The notes beneath the pieces are model-generated. The model ran no database searches and was not told the DNA's origin. It worked only from the letters and a program-made list of their open reading frames with translations. A stretch of DNA of 64,000 bases from JAGTVG01 sp942491935 (GTDB lineage Bacteria; Bacteroidota; Bacteroidia; Cytophagales; Cyclobacteriaceae): the NCBI GenBank assembly GCA_942491935.1, contig CALOCZ010000041.1, positions 1-64,000 on the forward strand, written 5' to 3'. The position numbers and the translations under genes were made by a program. Below are positions 48,801 through 57,569 of this stretch, piece after piece (positions within the stretch are counted from its first letter, which is position 1; the number at the start of each line of letters is the position of its first letter).

Positions 48801-49417
48801 CTGCTTGGAAATTTTACATCCATAAAATTGCTGAGAACAAAAAGATCAAGATCTCCATCCAGGTCATAGTCAAAAAAAACGGCATTGGCAGAGTGACCGG
48901 TATCCTGTATGCCCCATTTTTCAGCCTCTTCCGAGAATTGTGGAATTCCATTTTCATTCAGGCCTTGATTTATAAACAGTTTATTTTTCCGGTCTGCTGC
49001 AATTCCATATATGGATGCACAAACATAGATATCCAGCCAGCCATCTCCGTTTATATCAACGAGTGCTACCCCCTGACCCCAGATGTCTTCAGCTGCAACT
49101 CCAGCCTCAATGGTAACGTCTTTAAATTTAAAGTCTCCCTGGTTCAGATACATTTGATTATGCACCTGGTTACCAGAAAAATAGACATCTTGCAGGCCGT
49201 CGTTATTAAAATCTCCAATCCCCAAACCTGCACCATTATAGATATAATAAAAATCGATCACATTGAGTGTGTCATCTTCGACGAGGTTATTGGAAAAGTT
49301 AATTCCTGAATGATCAGGGCGGATCACCTCAAACATCTTTTTTTCACCGGATTTCCTGCACCCGGTGGCAAAAAGTAAAAATACCAGGAATAGAAGAATA
49401 TACGATCTGGAATACAT
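45869..49417 (-). CDS. FG-GAP/VCBS repeat lipoprotein with ASPIC/UnbV domain
   Basis: Large lipoprotein of 1182 residues: signal with lipobox L-F-A-T-G-C at 15-20, then many FG-GAP/VCBS blades with calcium-binding D-x-N-x-D-G-x-x-D loops (D-F-N-N-D-G-L-Q-D, D-I-N-G-D-G-W-L-D, D-F-D-N-D-G-D-L-D and others), forming two beta-propellers separated near 510-590 by an ASPIC/UnbV segment (G-P-E-N-N-P-H-G-L-G-A-K-V to V-F-W-P-G-G-K). Such CRTAC1-like proteins are frequently placed beside susC/susD in Bacteroidota and probably sit on the cell surface binding glycan or partners. The gene is fully open, without frame errors. Confidence 0.9.
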   Translation of the reverse strand: MYSRSYILLFLVFLLFATGCRKSGEKKMFEVIRPDHSGINFSNNLVEDDTLNVIDFYYIYNGAGLGIGDFNNDGLQDVYFSGNQVHNQMYLNQGDFKFKDVTIEAGVAAEDIWGQGVALVDINGDGWLDIYVCASIYGIAADRKNKLFINQGLNENGIPQFSEEAEKWGIQDTGHSANAVFFDYDLDGDLDLFVLSNFMDVKFPSRFRTKSVDGSSINADKLYQNQGDHTFKDVSIEAGILIEGYSHGISIRDINLDGWPDIYITNDFLPNDVLYINNQDGTFTNKVSEYLKHQSFSAMGQDIADINNDGLQEIFALDMLPEINYRKKTMLLRNNPMNQINYEKFQYDLQFIRNMLQLNMGTDDKGNMIFSEIGLLAGIYQTDWSWSPLFADFDNDGYKDLVVCNGFQHDVTDMDFANYKARFENLVSERLDLIDSVPIVKIANYIFRNNGNLTFTKKTDDWGFEEPTLSNGAAFADFDNDGDLDYITNNINGPATLYKNTINDVKESDKPNFLNIQLKGPENNPHGLGAKVLLYTGGNLQFHEHSFYRGFMSTVDMTIHFGLGPHLNVDSLIVFWPGGKIEKIYNTEANQLLICDIKNSELTSITLRDYLLPDREEPLVRQANEDCLFDHIHQEKVLFDFNYQRTIPHKFSQSTPGIAVGDIDNDGLEDFYIGGNGQYRGTFYLQKPDGKFKPENRILQGEDLIGKDMGILFLDVDQDEDLDLYLVKGGIQRQKGDEIYSDRVYLNDGKGYFTYQKEVLPELYISGSCVKAADFDADGDLDLFVGGRVIPGEYPYPADSKILKNEGGQYLDISQDVLPDLNGLGLVNDALWTDFNNDRLIDLIVVGEWMPITFFKNTGTGFKNITESLNLQPITGWWNSINGADIDNDGDMDYILGNLGLNTIFKGTEEGPLKMYAGDFDRNGVVDPVIAALTSDEYFQPQYFPIHTRDDMTMQLSLIRNRIPTYKGYGRATIENIFTTEELDSAYYKEGDNFQTLILLNDGRGHFSIKELPVQAQFAPVFGILPTDINNDGNIDLLLAGNDYSIEPMSGRIDAFNGLVLAGDGNGNFEVIERRKAGFNVLGDAKSLAKLYDGEGKELYLVSQNKDSLLLFRKTADHSLFSVPSNAAWAEITLKNGARRRHEFYFGSSYLSQSSRSLAFSPEVSKVKVFDFAGEVLIEEEL

Positions 49418-49450
49418 TTCAACAAAGATTTCTACCGGCGAATATAAATA

Positions 49451-49477
49451 AAAAATCCCGCGGAGGCGGGATTTTTT
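49451..49477 (-). terminator. Bidirectional-looking intrinsic terminator after susD
   Basis: AAAAATCCCGC (49451-49461) pairs with GCGGGATTTTT (49466-49476) around GGAG; T runs flank on both strands. It lies 24 bases after the susD stop and before the FG-GAP lipoprotein start, so it may end or reduce susCD transcription. Confidence 0.88.
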
Positions 49478-49501
49478 ATATGTATAAGTTATAACTTATT
49501 C

Positions 49502-51374
49502 TTAGTAACCAGGATTCTGCTTCAACACATCTGTGTTATTGATGATATCAAGCTGATCCTGAGGAATAGGCCACCTTAAATTCTTATCCTGGAATGTTAC
49601 ACCAACGAGATAACTTCTCACGTTAGGATTAGCATTCGCTCCCTGCGGTCTTGTAGATTCCATAGCTACATAATCATTAAGTACCTGTGGTGCCACACCC
49701 CAACGGAGCAAGTCAAAGAAACGGTTACCTTCCATGCCGAATTCAACACGTGTTTCATGACGAACGGCTTGCCGTGCATAATCCTGACTTGGGAAACCGG
49801 CATATGTTCCGACATTATAGCCTACGCAAGCTGGTGCAGTTGTTTCGGTACCATCTGCCAGTCTGTCCTAAAACTACAACGTTGTCAGCTCTGTCCTTAG
49901 CTGGTTCACCAAATCCAAGTGCAGTACCTAGATCAGACTCTTCCACAGCGATCTCAGCTCTCCAGAGCATAACGTGAGCAAGACGGATCTCGCGTGTATT
50001 ATTGGCGCTGGCACCCTGTGCCCAACCCGATGCTGTTGAAAGGGATCCTTTCTCAGCTTTGTAATATACTTGCTTAATTGGTGAATAAGGTCCGCCGTAA
50101 CCTTGCTTACGAACCCATGGATCACCTGGGTGCAATGCCCAATCCAGGTATGGAATACCCCGTCGGCCAACTGTCCAGTCCAGCCTTGGATCAACAGATT
50201 CAGTGGCAACATTTTTTCCATAAGGGATGAAACCATCATCCACCCATACATCTGTCTCCCAATCCGCTTCAGCGGGAATACCCATATCCCATCGGAAATC
50301 CCGGCTGTTGAAGTCATCCAGGTAAGGAAGACCAGTAGCAGGATCTGTCAGGAATGCATTTACCAGGTTCTGTGATGGCTGGTGGAATCCGCAGCATGTT
50401 CCAGGACCTGTGGAACCATATGGGAAGTTCAATACGTCCCTGTAGTTACCATTCTCACCATTGGAACCGTCATTTACAGAAGCCTGTATCTCAAGTATAG
50501 ATTCATCATTGTTATTGCCTTCAATGCGATAATTGTCATGATAGTTATCTACCAGTGAGAAAGGTCCGTTATTAATGATGTCGTCCAATAATGTTTTTGC
50601 ACCAGCATATCCAGGAGCAGTAGTTGGATCAATACCTGCAGCGGCACGACCATTCCAATGCATGTAAACCTTGGCAAGAAGCGCTTTAGCAGACCAGCTT
50701 GTGAATCGACCAGGTTGTGAATTGCTGGTTGGTAAAGTACCAATTGCAGCCTGCAGGTCTTGTTCAATATTTGGCCAGATATCTACATAATTTCCACTTT
50801 CATCTACGTTTCCAACTTCAGCAAAAGGCAATCCTTCTGCAGTACCTACGGTTTCATCGACATAAGGTACATTACCAAAAACGATCTTAACTTCGAAATG
50901 GTAATACGCTCTAAGCGCTTTAGCTTCCGCAACAGCCTGATCGTGCTGTGACTGAGACATTGTCCCGGCTTCCAGCGCTTTCGCGGCAATACGGATCACG
51001 TCATTACATCGGCTGACACCATCATATTCTACGCGCCACTTACTATTAAAATAACCTTCCTGAGGCGTTCCCACATATCGTTCAATGTTGGTTTGAGGGA
51101 TCTGGTCCCCTTCATCCGTCCCTTTGTACGCATCGTCAGAAGCAATGCTTCCATATACATACGGAGCGGCATCCCAGGTTGTGATACCATTCACACCATC
51201 CAATACACTGTAAGCTGCAACCAGCAAGGCATCAACACCGGATGCTGAAGCTAGCTGATCCTCCCCTACTTGTCCTAATGGAGGTTTCTCAAGGAAACTG
51301 TCCTTACATGAAGTTACTACTCCAAATAACAGTACGAATCCAATATAGAGTATCTTTTTCATTGTATTATTCAT
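49502..51374 (-). pseudogene. SusD/RagB-type glycan-binding lipoprotein, frameshifted near its end
   Basis: Partner lipoprotein of the SusC transporter. Signal with lipobox G-V-V-T-S-C then K-D-S-F-L-E-K-P-P-L-G, typical of SusD; TPR-like helices follow (A-K-A-L-R-A-Y-Y-H-F-E-V and A-K-A-L-L-A-K-V-Y-M-H-W). Near 49865, beside a run of A at 49870-49873, the frame slips by one base: the first frame (49815-51374) ends with G-R-W-Y-R-N-N-C-T-S-L-R-R-L, while the homology continues as D-R-L-A-D-G-T-E-T-T, Q-A-V-R-H-E-T-R-V-E-F-G and then M-E-G-N-R-F-F-D-L-L-R-W-G to the terminal L-K-Q-N-P-G-Y at 49502. About 120 residues are cut off, including the conserved R-x-E-x-x-x-E-G-x-R-x-x-D-L-x-R-W block. 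It would bind oligosaccharide on the cell surface. Confidence 0.88.
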
Positions 51375-51385
51375 TTTATCGTTAA

Positions 51386-54300
51386 TTAAAATCCAAAGTT
51401 CAGTCCAAAGATAAACTGTCGCGATGTTGGATAAATACCCTGGTCAATACCTAATGAAGCGTTATCTCCAGGTCCGGCAATATTAACTTCCGGATCCAGT
51501 CCTTCATAACTGGTAACAGTAAACAGGTTCACTCCCTGGAAGTAAATCCTCAGTCTGTCGATACCTTTCAAATTCGGGAAAGTATATCCAAACATCAGGT
51601 TCTTCATTCGGAAATAAGAGCCATCCTGCACGAAATATGAATTAGATGCATAACTCAGGTTATCGGATGAACTCAGTACTGGCAATTCTGCATTGTCACC
51701 CAAAGTAGGGGTCCATGATTTTTCGTACATTTTCGTGCTCCTGTTACCCTGGAACTGAACGAAGTCAATCCAACGAGCCACATAGTTGATCAGGTCGTTA
51801 CCCTGAACACCCTGGAAGAATAATGTCAGATCAAAATTCTTAAAGGTAAAGGCTGCATTCAAACCATAATAGAAATCCGGATGAGGATTACCAATGAATG
51901 TATCATCTTCATCATTGATCACGCCATCACCATTCTGATCCTTGAACTTAAACCGGCCAACACCTTCGCCATACTGGCTTATGTAGTTGTAATAACCCGG
52001 ATAAATGTCAGAAACATATTCTCCATCTTCGTTATAGTAAGATTCAGAACCATCCGTAAAGCCAATCACTTCTTTACCCCACATGCTCATGTAAGGCTGG
52101 CCTGCAACAGATCTTGTATATCGCTGCTGTCGCAAGTCTGGTCCTAGCAAGGTCGATGATGTATTTTCACTTAATGAAACCACTTCGTTACTGTATTGTG
52201 AGAAGTTAAATCCAATGGAATATGTAAAGTCTCCACTGGAAGAAGTCCCATTATAAGCGACGTTCAGGTCAATACCTGTGTTCTTCATTTCACCTACGTT
52301 TTGTGCAGGTGCAGAAGCCTGACCTTGTGTGCCGGGTAATGTCAGGGTAAATAACATGTCTGATGTTAACCTGTTATACCAGTCAAAGTTGACAGTCAAT
52401 TTGTTATTGAACATGGTCCAGTCAAAACCGGCATTCCATGTAGTCGTGGTTTCCCACTGACCGAATGGGTTTCCGAATCGCCCTGTATCAAATCCGGCAA
52501 TAGTCGCAGTATTTGATCCCGCAATGTCATAAGAGGATTCCCATGGATGTGTACGGTATGTGGAGTACTGGTTATCCGAATTAATATTCTGGTTGCCCAT
52601 CTGTCCCCAACCGACACGTAATTTCAAATCGTCTGTCCAGCTGATACCGCTCATGAAAGATTCGCTTGATATTCTCCAACCTATAGAGGCGGCTGGGAAT
52701 GTTGCAAATCGATTCTCAGAACCGAATCGTGAAGAACCGTCACGGCGGATTGTAAAGTCAACCAGATATTTGTCGTTAAACGAATAGTTCACCTTTGCAA
52801 ATAATGAGAACATGGACCATCCAGAACCGCTTCCAGTGTTTTGTTGAGCAGCTTCCCCTGCATTCAGGTACCTGTAACTCAAATCATCCACAAAGAAATT
52901 GGATCTTGAACCGAACAATTGACGATATGTATTTTCAATGGCTTCAGTACCCGCCAGCACATTCAATCTGTGCTTGTCAGACCAGGTATGATTATAAACC
53001 AAGGTGTTATACCATGTCCAGTTCAATACATAGTTCATATTAACGCCCAAAGTATTAGATGCTCTTGGTTCTGCATCTTCCGGATTCAGGAAGGTATAAG
53101 CTGACTGGTACCAGTTGGTATAGTCAATACCTAATTGAGTTCTGAAAGTCAGATCCTTGAAAAAATCAGCTTCGATGAAAGCATTACCAAATACCCTCCA
53201 GTTTTCGCTAACATTATCCTTGGCACGCTCTAATTGAGAATATGGACTGGAGGCGTTACCTGTATTAGTACCTTTCGTACCTGCATGGTTCCCACCAATG
53301 TCAAAAACAGGAACAATAGGTTGCATACGATATGCATTGGAGACAGGGTTACCTTCCGCGTTGTTGTCGAAGTTTACACCTTTAGTATAAGAAACCTCCA
53401 GGTTTTCACCAACACGGAACCAATCTTTAGGAGCAAATTCCGTATTACCCCGGATAGAGAATCTTTTGAAATTGGTAAATGAGACAATCCCTTCCTGGTC
53501 GAAATAACCTAAACCAAAGAAATAGCGTCCTTTGTCCGTTCCACCGGATGCACCCAGGTTATATTCCTGGATAGGAGCTGTACCATAAATTTCATCGTAC
53601 CAATCGGTACCTTCCTTGTTTGCCCGTGCTATCAGGTTATTCGGGAAACTATAGGTGGATTCATCCACTTCACCTTCAAAAGCTCCGTCCGGATACACAT
53701 AATCCGGGATGAAGTTAGAAGCCGTTGGATCAGGTCCATACTGTGCGTTATAACCATCCCAGTCAAAACCTGAGATATCCCCGCCATTTGCATTGGCATA
53801 ATCGTTCAGGTCCTGCTGATACATCAACTCACCCAGTTTCTGGGTATTGAGAAGATCCAGGCTGTTGGCCGCTTTCTGCCAGCCATATTTGGCATCGAAA
53901 GTAAATTTAGGAGCCCCTGCCTTACCTTTCTTAGTTGTAATGATGACCACACCATTACCAGCACGCGCACCGTAAATTGAAGCTGAGGATGCATCTTTCA
54001 GCACCTGCATACTTTCAATATTGGCTGGGTTAATTCTATTAAGGGCATACACATCGTCGGTTGGAACACCGTCAATAACGTATAATGGCTCGTTACTGTT
54101 CACTGTACCAAAACCCCTGATCCGGATCATTGTTTGTCCACCCGGCTGGTTGTCCTGACCGACAAATACGCCGGCAGCCCTACCCTGTAGTCGCTCTCCA
54201 AAGTTAGCGGCTGGGATCTCATTCAATAAATCAGAATCAATTGAGGCCACCGAACCGGTGATATCCCTCCTTGTTTGGGCCGTATAACCCGTCACCACAA

Positions 54301-54634
54301 CCTCTTGCAAGGCTGTCACATCTGCTTCCAAAACCACATCAATAACAGATTGACTACCAATTGTTATTGATTGGGTCACATAACCCACAGATGAAAATAT
54401 CAGAACATTGTCTGGACCAGAAACCGTGAGCTTATATGCTCCATCAAGGTCAGATATCGTACCTACGGTAGTACCTTGAATGAAGATATTAACCCCTGGT
54501 AGTGATCCGGTGCCGTCATCTGCGGTCACCGTACCAGACACTGTCTTCTCCTGTGCAAACATTACACCAGCAGAAAACATCATCGTTAGAATAAACAGCG
54601 TAAAACGCTGTAGCACATTTGTAGAATTTTGCAT
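51386..54634 (-). CDS. SusC/RagA-type TonB-linked outer-membrane transporter
   Basis: Protein of 1082 residues: signal peptide (1-27, M-F-A-Q), N-terminal carboxypeptidase-like regulatory domain (V-S-G-T-V-T to G-A-Y-K-L-T-V) at about 32-110, the V-V-V-T-G-Y-T-A-Q TonB-box-like motif, plug domain with G-R-A-A-G-V-F-V-G and G-S-A-S-I-Y-G-A-R-A-G-N-G-V-V-I-I-T-T-K-K-G, and a 22-strand barrel ending Q-F-I-F-G-L-N-F-G-F. It imports oligosaccharides with energy from TonB. susD begins 11 bases after its stop. No frame error. Confidence 0.95.
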   Translation of the reverse strand: MQNSTNVLQRFTLFILTMMFSAGVMFAQEKTVSGTVTADDGTGSLPGVNIFIQGTTVGTISDLDGAYKLTVSGPDNVLIFSSVGYVTQSITIGSQSVIDVVLEADVTALQEVVVTGYTAQTRRDITGSVASIDSDLLNEIPAANFGERLQGRAAGVFVGQDNQPGGQTMIRIRGFGTVNSNEPLYVIDGVPTDDVYALNRINPANIESMQVLKDASSASIYGARAGNGVVIITTKKGKAGAPKFTFDAKYGWQKAANSLDLLNTQKLGELMYQQDLNDYANANGGDISGFDWDGYNAQYGPDPTASNFIPDYVYPDGAFEGEVDESTYSFPNNLIARANKEGTDWYDEIYGTAPIQEYNLGASGGTDKGRYFFGLGYFDQEGIVSFTNFKRFSIRGNTEFAPKDWFRVGENLEVSYTKGVNFDNNAEGNPVSNAYRMQPIVPVFDIGGNHAGTKGTNTGNASSPYSQLERAKDNVSENWRVFGNAFIEADFFKDLTFRTQLGIDYTNWYQSAYTFLNPEDAEPRASNTLGVNMNYVLNWTWYNTLVYNHTWSDKHRLNVLAGTEAIENTYRQLFGSRSNFFVDDLSYRYLNAGEAAQQNTGSGSGWSMFSLFAKVNYSFNDKYLVDFTIRRDGSSRFGSENRFATFPAASIGWRISSESFMSGISWTDDLKLRVGWGQMGNQNINSDNQYSTYRTHPWESSYDIAGSNTATIAGFDTGRFGNPFGQWETTTTWNAGFDWTMFNNKLTVNFDWYNRLTSDMLFTLTLPGTQGQASAPAQNVGEMKNTGIDLNVAYNGTSSSGDFTYSIGFNFSQYSNEVVSLSENTSSTLLGPDLRQQRYTRSVAGQPYMSMWGKEVIGFTDGSESYYNEDGEYVSDIYPGYYNYISQYGEGVGRFKFKDQNGDGVINDEDDTFIGNPHPDFYYGLNAAFTFKNFDLTLFFQGVQGNDLINYVARWIDFVQFQGNRSTKMYEKSWTPTLGDNAELPVLSSSDNLSYASNSYFVQDGSYFRMKNLMFGYTFPNLKGIDRLRIYFQGVNLFTVTSYEGLDPEVNIAGPGDNASLGIDQGIYPTSRQFIFGLNFGF

Positions 54635-54702
54635 GGCTTAAAAAATTAAGTTAAAACTAATTTTTGCTACAAATTAATTAGACATATATACAAAAAACCC
54701 GT

Positions 54703-54721
54703 GATGAAGATCTTCTTCATC
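54703..54721 (-). promoter_or_regulatory. Inverted repeat followed by a T run in the susC leader
   Basis: GATGAAGA and TCTTCATC, eight-base arms around TCT, about 70-90 bases before the susC start. On the minus strand the stem is followed by ACGGGTTTTTTG, so it could act as a leader terminator (attenuator) or be a dyad operator for a regulator. Confidence 0.5.
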
Positions 54722-54936
54722 CGAGACAATTTCCAAATTAATTAAATTTAGTTTTTGCTTTATAATTGAACTTTTAAAAATAAAAAATATATTAAAGTTA
54801 AATTCCGTTTTGCAATTTCATAAAAACCATTGACAATATCAATTCTTTTTACGAAAACTGCTCACTAATGTAATCTCTAATGCAAATCAGGCAATTATCC
54901 CAAAAAACCAGTGTGGGAATAGCTCAATTCCGGGGG

Positions 54937-54944
54937 CAAATATA
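54937..54944 (-). promoter_or_regulatory. Possible -7 promoter element for susC
   Basis: On the minus strand this reads TATATTTG, an exact TAnnTTTG match. A -33 TTG at normal spacing is not seen. If used, the susC leader would be close to 300 bases and would include the inverted repeat at 54703-54721. Confidence 0.3.
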
Positions 54945-55102
54945 TAGTTATATTTAATTTATCCCAGCGTTAAGGCAATATTTTCTAATTATTTCTTGCT
55001 GAAGAACTGATGTCCCCTAATATATTTAGCTTTAAGTTTTTGATAATCAGAATGATATAAAAATATAATAATTTATATATTATTTTGTGTTTTTTCAACT
55101 AG

Positions 55103-55720
55103 TTAATATCGGATTTTTTTCTTTTTCCCGTTTTTATTAAGGCGGTACCAATCTCCCGTTTTTTCACCGGATTCATACCGCCCGGTATATTCTAGATTAC
55201 CAGCATCGTTATAAAACAACCATTCCCCGTTTTCAGCACCATCTTTAAATTCACCTTCCTGTATTTTTATCCCCTGCTCGTTATAAAATTTCCATGGGCC
55301 TTCCGGTAGACCGGCTTTATAATTCCCTTCACGCTTTAACTTACCATTATCATAATAGAATACCCATTCCCCATCATACATGCCTTCTTTATATATGCCC
55401 ATCTTCTCGATATTCCCATTAGAATAAAAGTATTTTGCAGAATCGGTCAACAATCCTTCACTCCAATATTCTTCTCCTATTACATTTTCCAGGGTATCAT
55501 AATATACAACTTTGCCATCCAGCAAATCATTTTTATAATGCTCTATCGCACTCATCTTTCCTGTTGGATAATAATGTATCCATTCCCCCTGCTTCAGGTC
55601 TTTTTTAATCTCACCCTCCGATTTTAGCCCGCCACCTTCATAATACAGTTTTAAAGATTGTGCCTTTAATGGAGATATAAGCATTATACAATATATATAT
55701 AGAAGCAGATGAACGTTCAT
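55103..55720 (-). CDS. MORN-repeat (YwqK-like) exported protein
   Basis: Protein of 205 residues with a signal peptide (1-20, S-P-L-K-A-Q) and seven or so tandem repeats of about 22-24 residues built on Y-x-x-G-x-x-x-x-E-G-x-x-K-x-G-x-W-x-x-Y/F-Y-x-x-G (for example Y-Y-D-N-G-K-L-K-R-E-G-N-Y-K-A-G and G-P-W-K-F-Y-N-E-Q-G). This is the MORN-variant repeat of YwqK-type proteins; the annotation as an antitoxin is historical and not supported by a partner here. Probably periplasmic or surface scaffold. Confidence 0.85.
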   Translation of the reverse strand: MNVHLLLYIYCIMLISPLKAQSLKLYYEGGGLKSEGEIKKDLKQGEWIHYYPTGKMSAIEHYKNDLLDGKVVYYDTLENVIGEEYWSEGLLTDSAKYFYSNGNIEKMGIYKEGMYDGEWVFYYDNGKLKREGNYKAGLPEGPWKFYNEQGIKIQEGEFKDGAENGEWLFYNDAGNLEYTGRYESGEKTGDWYRLNKNGKKKKIRY

Positions 55721-55826
55721 TTTTCAGCTAAACCTAAATTTTTTTTAATATTATTATGAAAATTGATTTAAAACCACTTATTTACCGTATAACTTTTTCC
55801 TTAATTAATATAATTATTTAAATAAT

Positions 55827-56021
55827 TTGGAAATCAACAAGTTACATAGCTTTCTTTTATCTTTCAAATTAAGTGGAAAGGCGCAAGTGCATACTATTGA
55901 GGCGATTAACTTAAGACACGCCAAAGAAAAGATTCTTTTCAGCTATGATGAGGCAACGGATATACGTGACTGGACACATGAAAAAAAGAAAGATCTGCAG
56001 AAATATATTCTCAAAGAATAA
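55827..56021 (+). CDS. Small hypothetical protein, uncertain
   Basis: Frame of 64 codons from a TTG start with a well-balanced sequence: strand-like L-H-S-F-L-L-S-F-K-L-S-G-K-A-Q-V-H-T-I-E-A, helix L-R-H-A-K-E-K-I-L-F-S-Y-D-E-A, then I-R-D-W-T-H-E-K-K-K-D-L-Q. It reads like a real small domain, with an A-I-N-L-R-H-A-K-E-K element also seen in short Bacteroidota proteins of unknown role. No ATG is available upstream. Confidence 0.42.
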   Translation: MEINKLHSFLLSFKLSGKAQVHTIEAINLRHAKEKILFSYDEATDIRDWTHEKKKDLQKYILKE

Positions 56022-56170
56022 TGTAGTGGTAAACACTGAAGAATAGTATATTTTACCAATAATTGAGTTTAGTTTTTGAAGAAGCCAGGCTATTAGATTC
56101 ATATTAATGCGCATTGTCTTACATAGCATTGCCTTTAAGGCTACTTTATTTCCGGAATATCTAATCTTTT

Positions 56171-56830
56171 TCAACAAATCCAGGTTTTCATTTCTTCCAC
56201 ACTACAATATTTCCGATACATATTTTCAGCATCATTCATGGCATTTTCAAGATTATCTGAGCCTGAAAAATCAAAAAACACCATTAGAAAATCCATAGTA
56301 TGATCCCTTACCATGGTACGTAACGAATCGCTGGTGGGAGATCCAAATGCCCCTTTCTGATCCCTTAAAACCGGAAGGTTTTCAATATTAAGCAATCCGC
56401 GCCCAATGGCTTCATATGGCTCATCCGGTTTACCAATGCCCAATTCAATCTGTGCGTTTATCGTATCCAGGTCATATCCACCAATGGAATAGCCGTGTTT
56501 TATTGAAATCAAATTCAAAGCATCAACGATATTATTTACACGATATAGTCCTTTTCCCTGCACCACCCTTCGCGTAAGGGCTTCAGCTGACGGCCGGTAT
56601 CGGGAAGGATCTTTCCCCAGCTTTCTGTAGGCATTTTTAGTATCTGCAATAATATCAGTCTTACTTACCTCCTCAATCGAATGCAGACTTTTCAGATGAT
56701 CACAGGTTTTATCAATTTGCATTAACAAGCCCGAATCAGAGGGTTCAACCCTGATTACTGCATTCACGCATCCCAAACGAACTTCAGGAAGCGCTTTTTT
56801 GATCTCTCCGGAAATTAATATTTCAAACAC
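56171..56830 (-). CDS. Stand-alone B3/B4-domain protein
   Basis: Protein of 219 residues corresponding to the B3/B4 domain of the phenylalanyl-tRNA synthetase beta chain but without other synthetase parts. Characteristic segments: A-Y-R-K-L-G-K-D-P-S-R-Y-R-P-S-A-E-A-L, R-R-V-V-Q-G-K-G-L-Y-R-V-N-N-I-V-D, S-I-K-H-G-Y-S-I-G-G-Y-D-L-D and F-F-D-F-S-G. In PheRS this domain removes tyrosine wrongly attached to tRNA-Phe, so a trans-editing role is a reasonable inference. No genetic partner is visible; it is divergent from the small gene at 56962. Confidence 0.85.
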   Translation of the reverse strand: MFEILISGEIKKALPEVRLGCVNAVIRVEPSDSGLLMQIDKTCDHLKSLHSIEEVSKTDIIADTKNAYRKLGKDPSRYRPSAEALTRRVVQGKGLYRVNNIVDALNLISIKHGYSIGGYDLDTINAQIELGIGKPDEPYEAIGRGLLNIENLPVLRDQKGAFGSPTSDSLRTMVRDHTMDFLMVFFDFSGSDNLENAMNDAENMYRKYCSVEEMKTWIC

Positions 56831-56961
56831 TTTCGCTTAAATTGTTATATCCAGATTCGAAGATACATATTATGATAATTTATAGTAAAAAAGCATTTGC
56901 CAATATTTTTATTAATGTCAATTTTTTTAGTATATTTACTAACTTTATTGGTATTTAAATT

Positions 56962-57303
56962 ATGATGAAAACCTCGACACGAATTGGAGATATCCGCCTG
57001 GTAGATAAAATGTCAAAAGAACAAGTCCAGGACTATTGGCTGGAATTAAAAGAATCCAGGTATGAAAGTTATTTCTTTAGGGAAATGTATGAACGTATTA
57101 TTAAAATGAATCCCAACCTGGTACTTCCCACGGAAGAAGAAATTACTAATATCGAATCGGATGCCCTGAATGTGTCTTTGTGGGAAGAAAACTGGGACAA
57201 ACTAAATAAAGAAAGGATTCTCAGGGGCGGTGTTGATTATACTATATTCAGGGAAAAGCCAATGTGGATAGATACGGAATATCAGATCTCAAGAAATACA
57301 TAG
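56962..57303 (+). CDS. Hypothetical protein
   Basis: Soluble protein of 113 residues, mainly helical at first (M-S-K-E-Q-V-Q-D-Y-W-L-E-L-K-E, E-M-Y-E-R-I-I-K-M) and ending with Trp-rich and Tyr-rich parts (L-W-E-E-N-W-D-K-L, K-P-M-W-I-D-T-E-Y). No family is recognised. The start is the first of two ATG codons, preceded by an AT-rich stretch. Composition and length support a real gene. Confidence 0.55.
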   Translation: MMKTSTRIGDIRLVDKMSKEQVQDYWLELKESRYESYFFREMYERIIKMNPNLVLPTEEEITNIESDALNVSLWEENWDKLNKERILRGGVDYTIFREKPMWIDTEYQISRNT

Positions 57304-57569
57304 ATTTTCGAGGTACGACATGAGTGGTTTTATAATTTTTTTCCCGGATTTTACAAAAATGACAAACTGTAATTCAGGTTTTAGAAGAATTGTCTTTGAT
57401 TTACATCTGTTAAGAATTATGATTCAGGGAGATCAAATATGGATTTTGTTTGAATGAAATCTAAAGAGGGCAACGATCAATCAAAATTCAAGTCAGATTG
57501 CACTAGAATCGATCAAAGCTGAAACAATAGTAAATAAATCTAAAAAGGCCGTACTCCAAGAGGACCGGT

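Larger units (their letters stand above)
54635..55102. other. Long AT-rich leader/intergenic region before susC
   Basis: 468 bases between the susC start and the end of the MORN-repeat gene, both on the minus strand. It contains an inverted repeat close to the susC start (54703-54721), a possible -7 element (54937-54944) and a small palindrome beside it (GGAAT/ATTCC, 54916-54931). No coding sequence is apparent. Confidence 0.6.

Noticed and set aside
48677..49309. 210-codon plus-strand frame opposite the FG-GAP lipoprotein gene
   Set aside because: It is the antisense of the D-x-N-x-D-G repeats and has no start context or known family.
55103..55720. Reading the MORN protein as a toxin-antitoxin antitoxin
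   Set aside because: No toxin gene is adjacent and the protein has an export signal; the label comes from database naming of YwqK-like repeats only.
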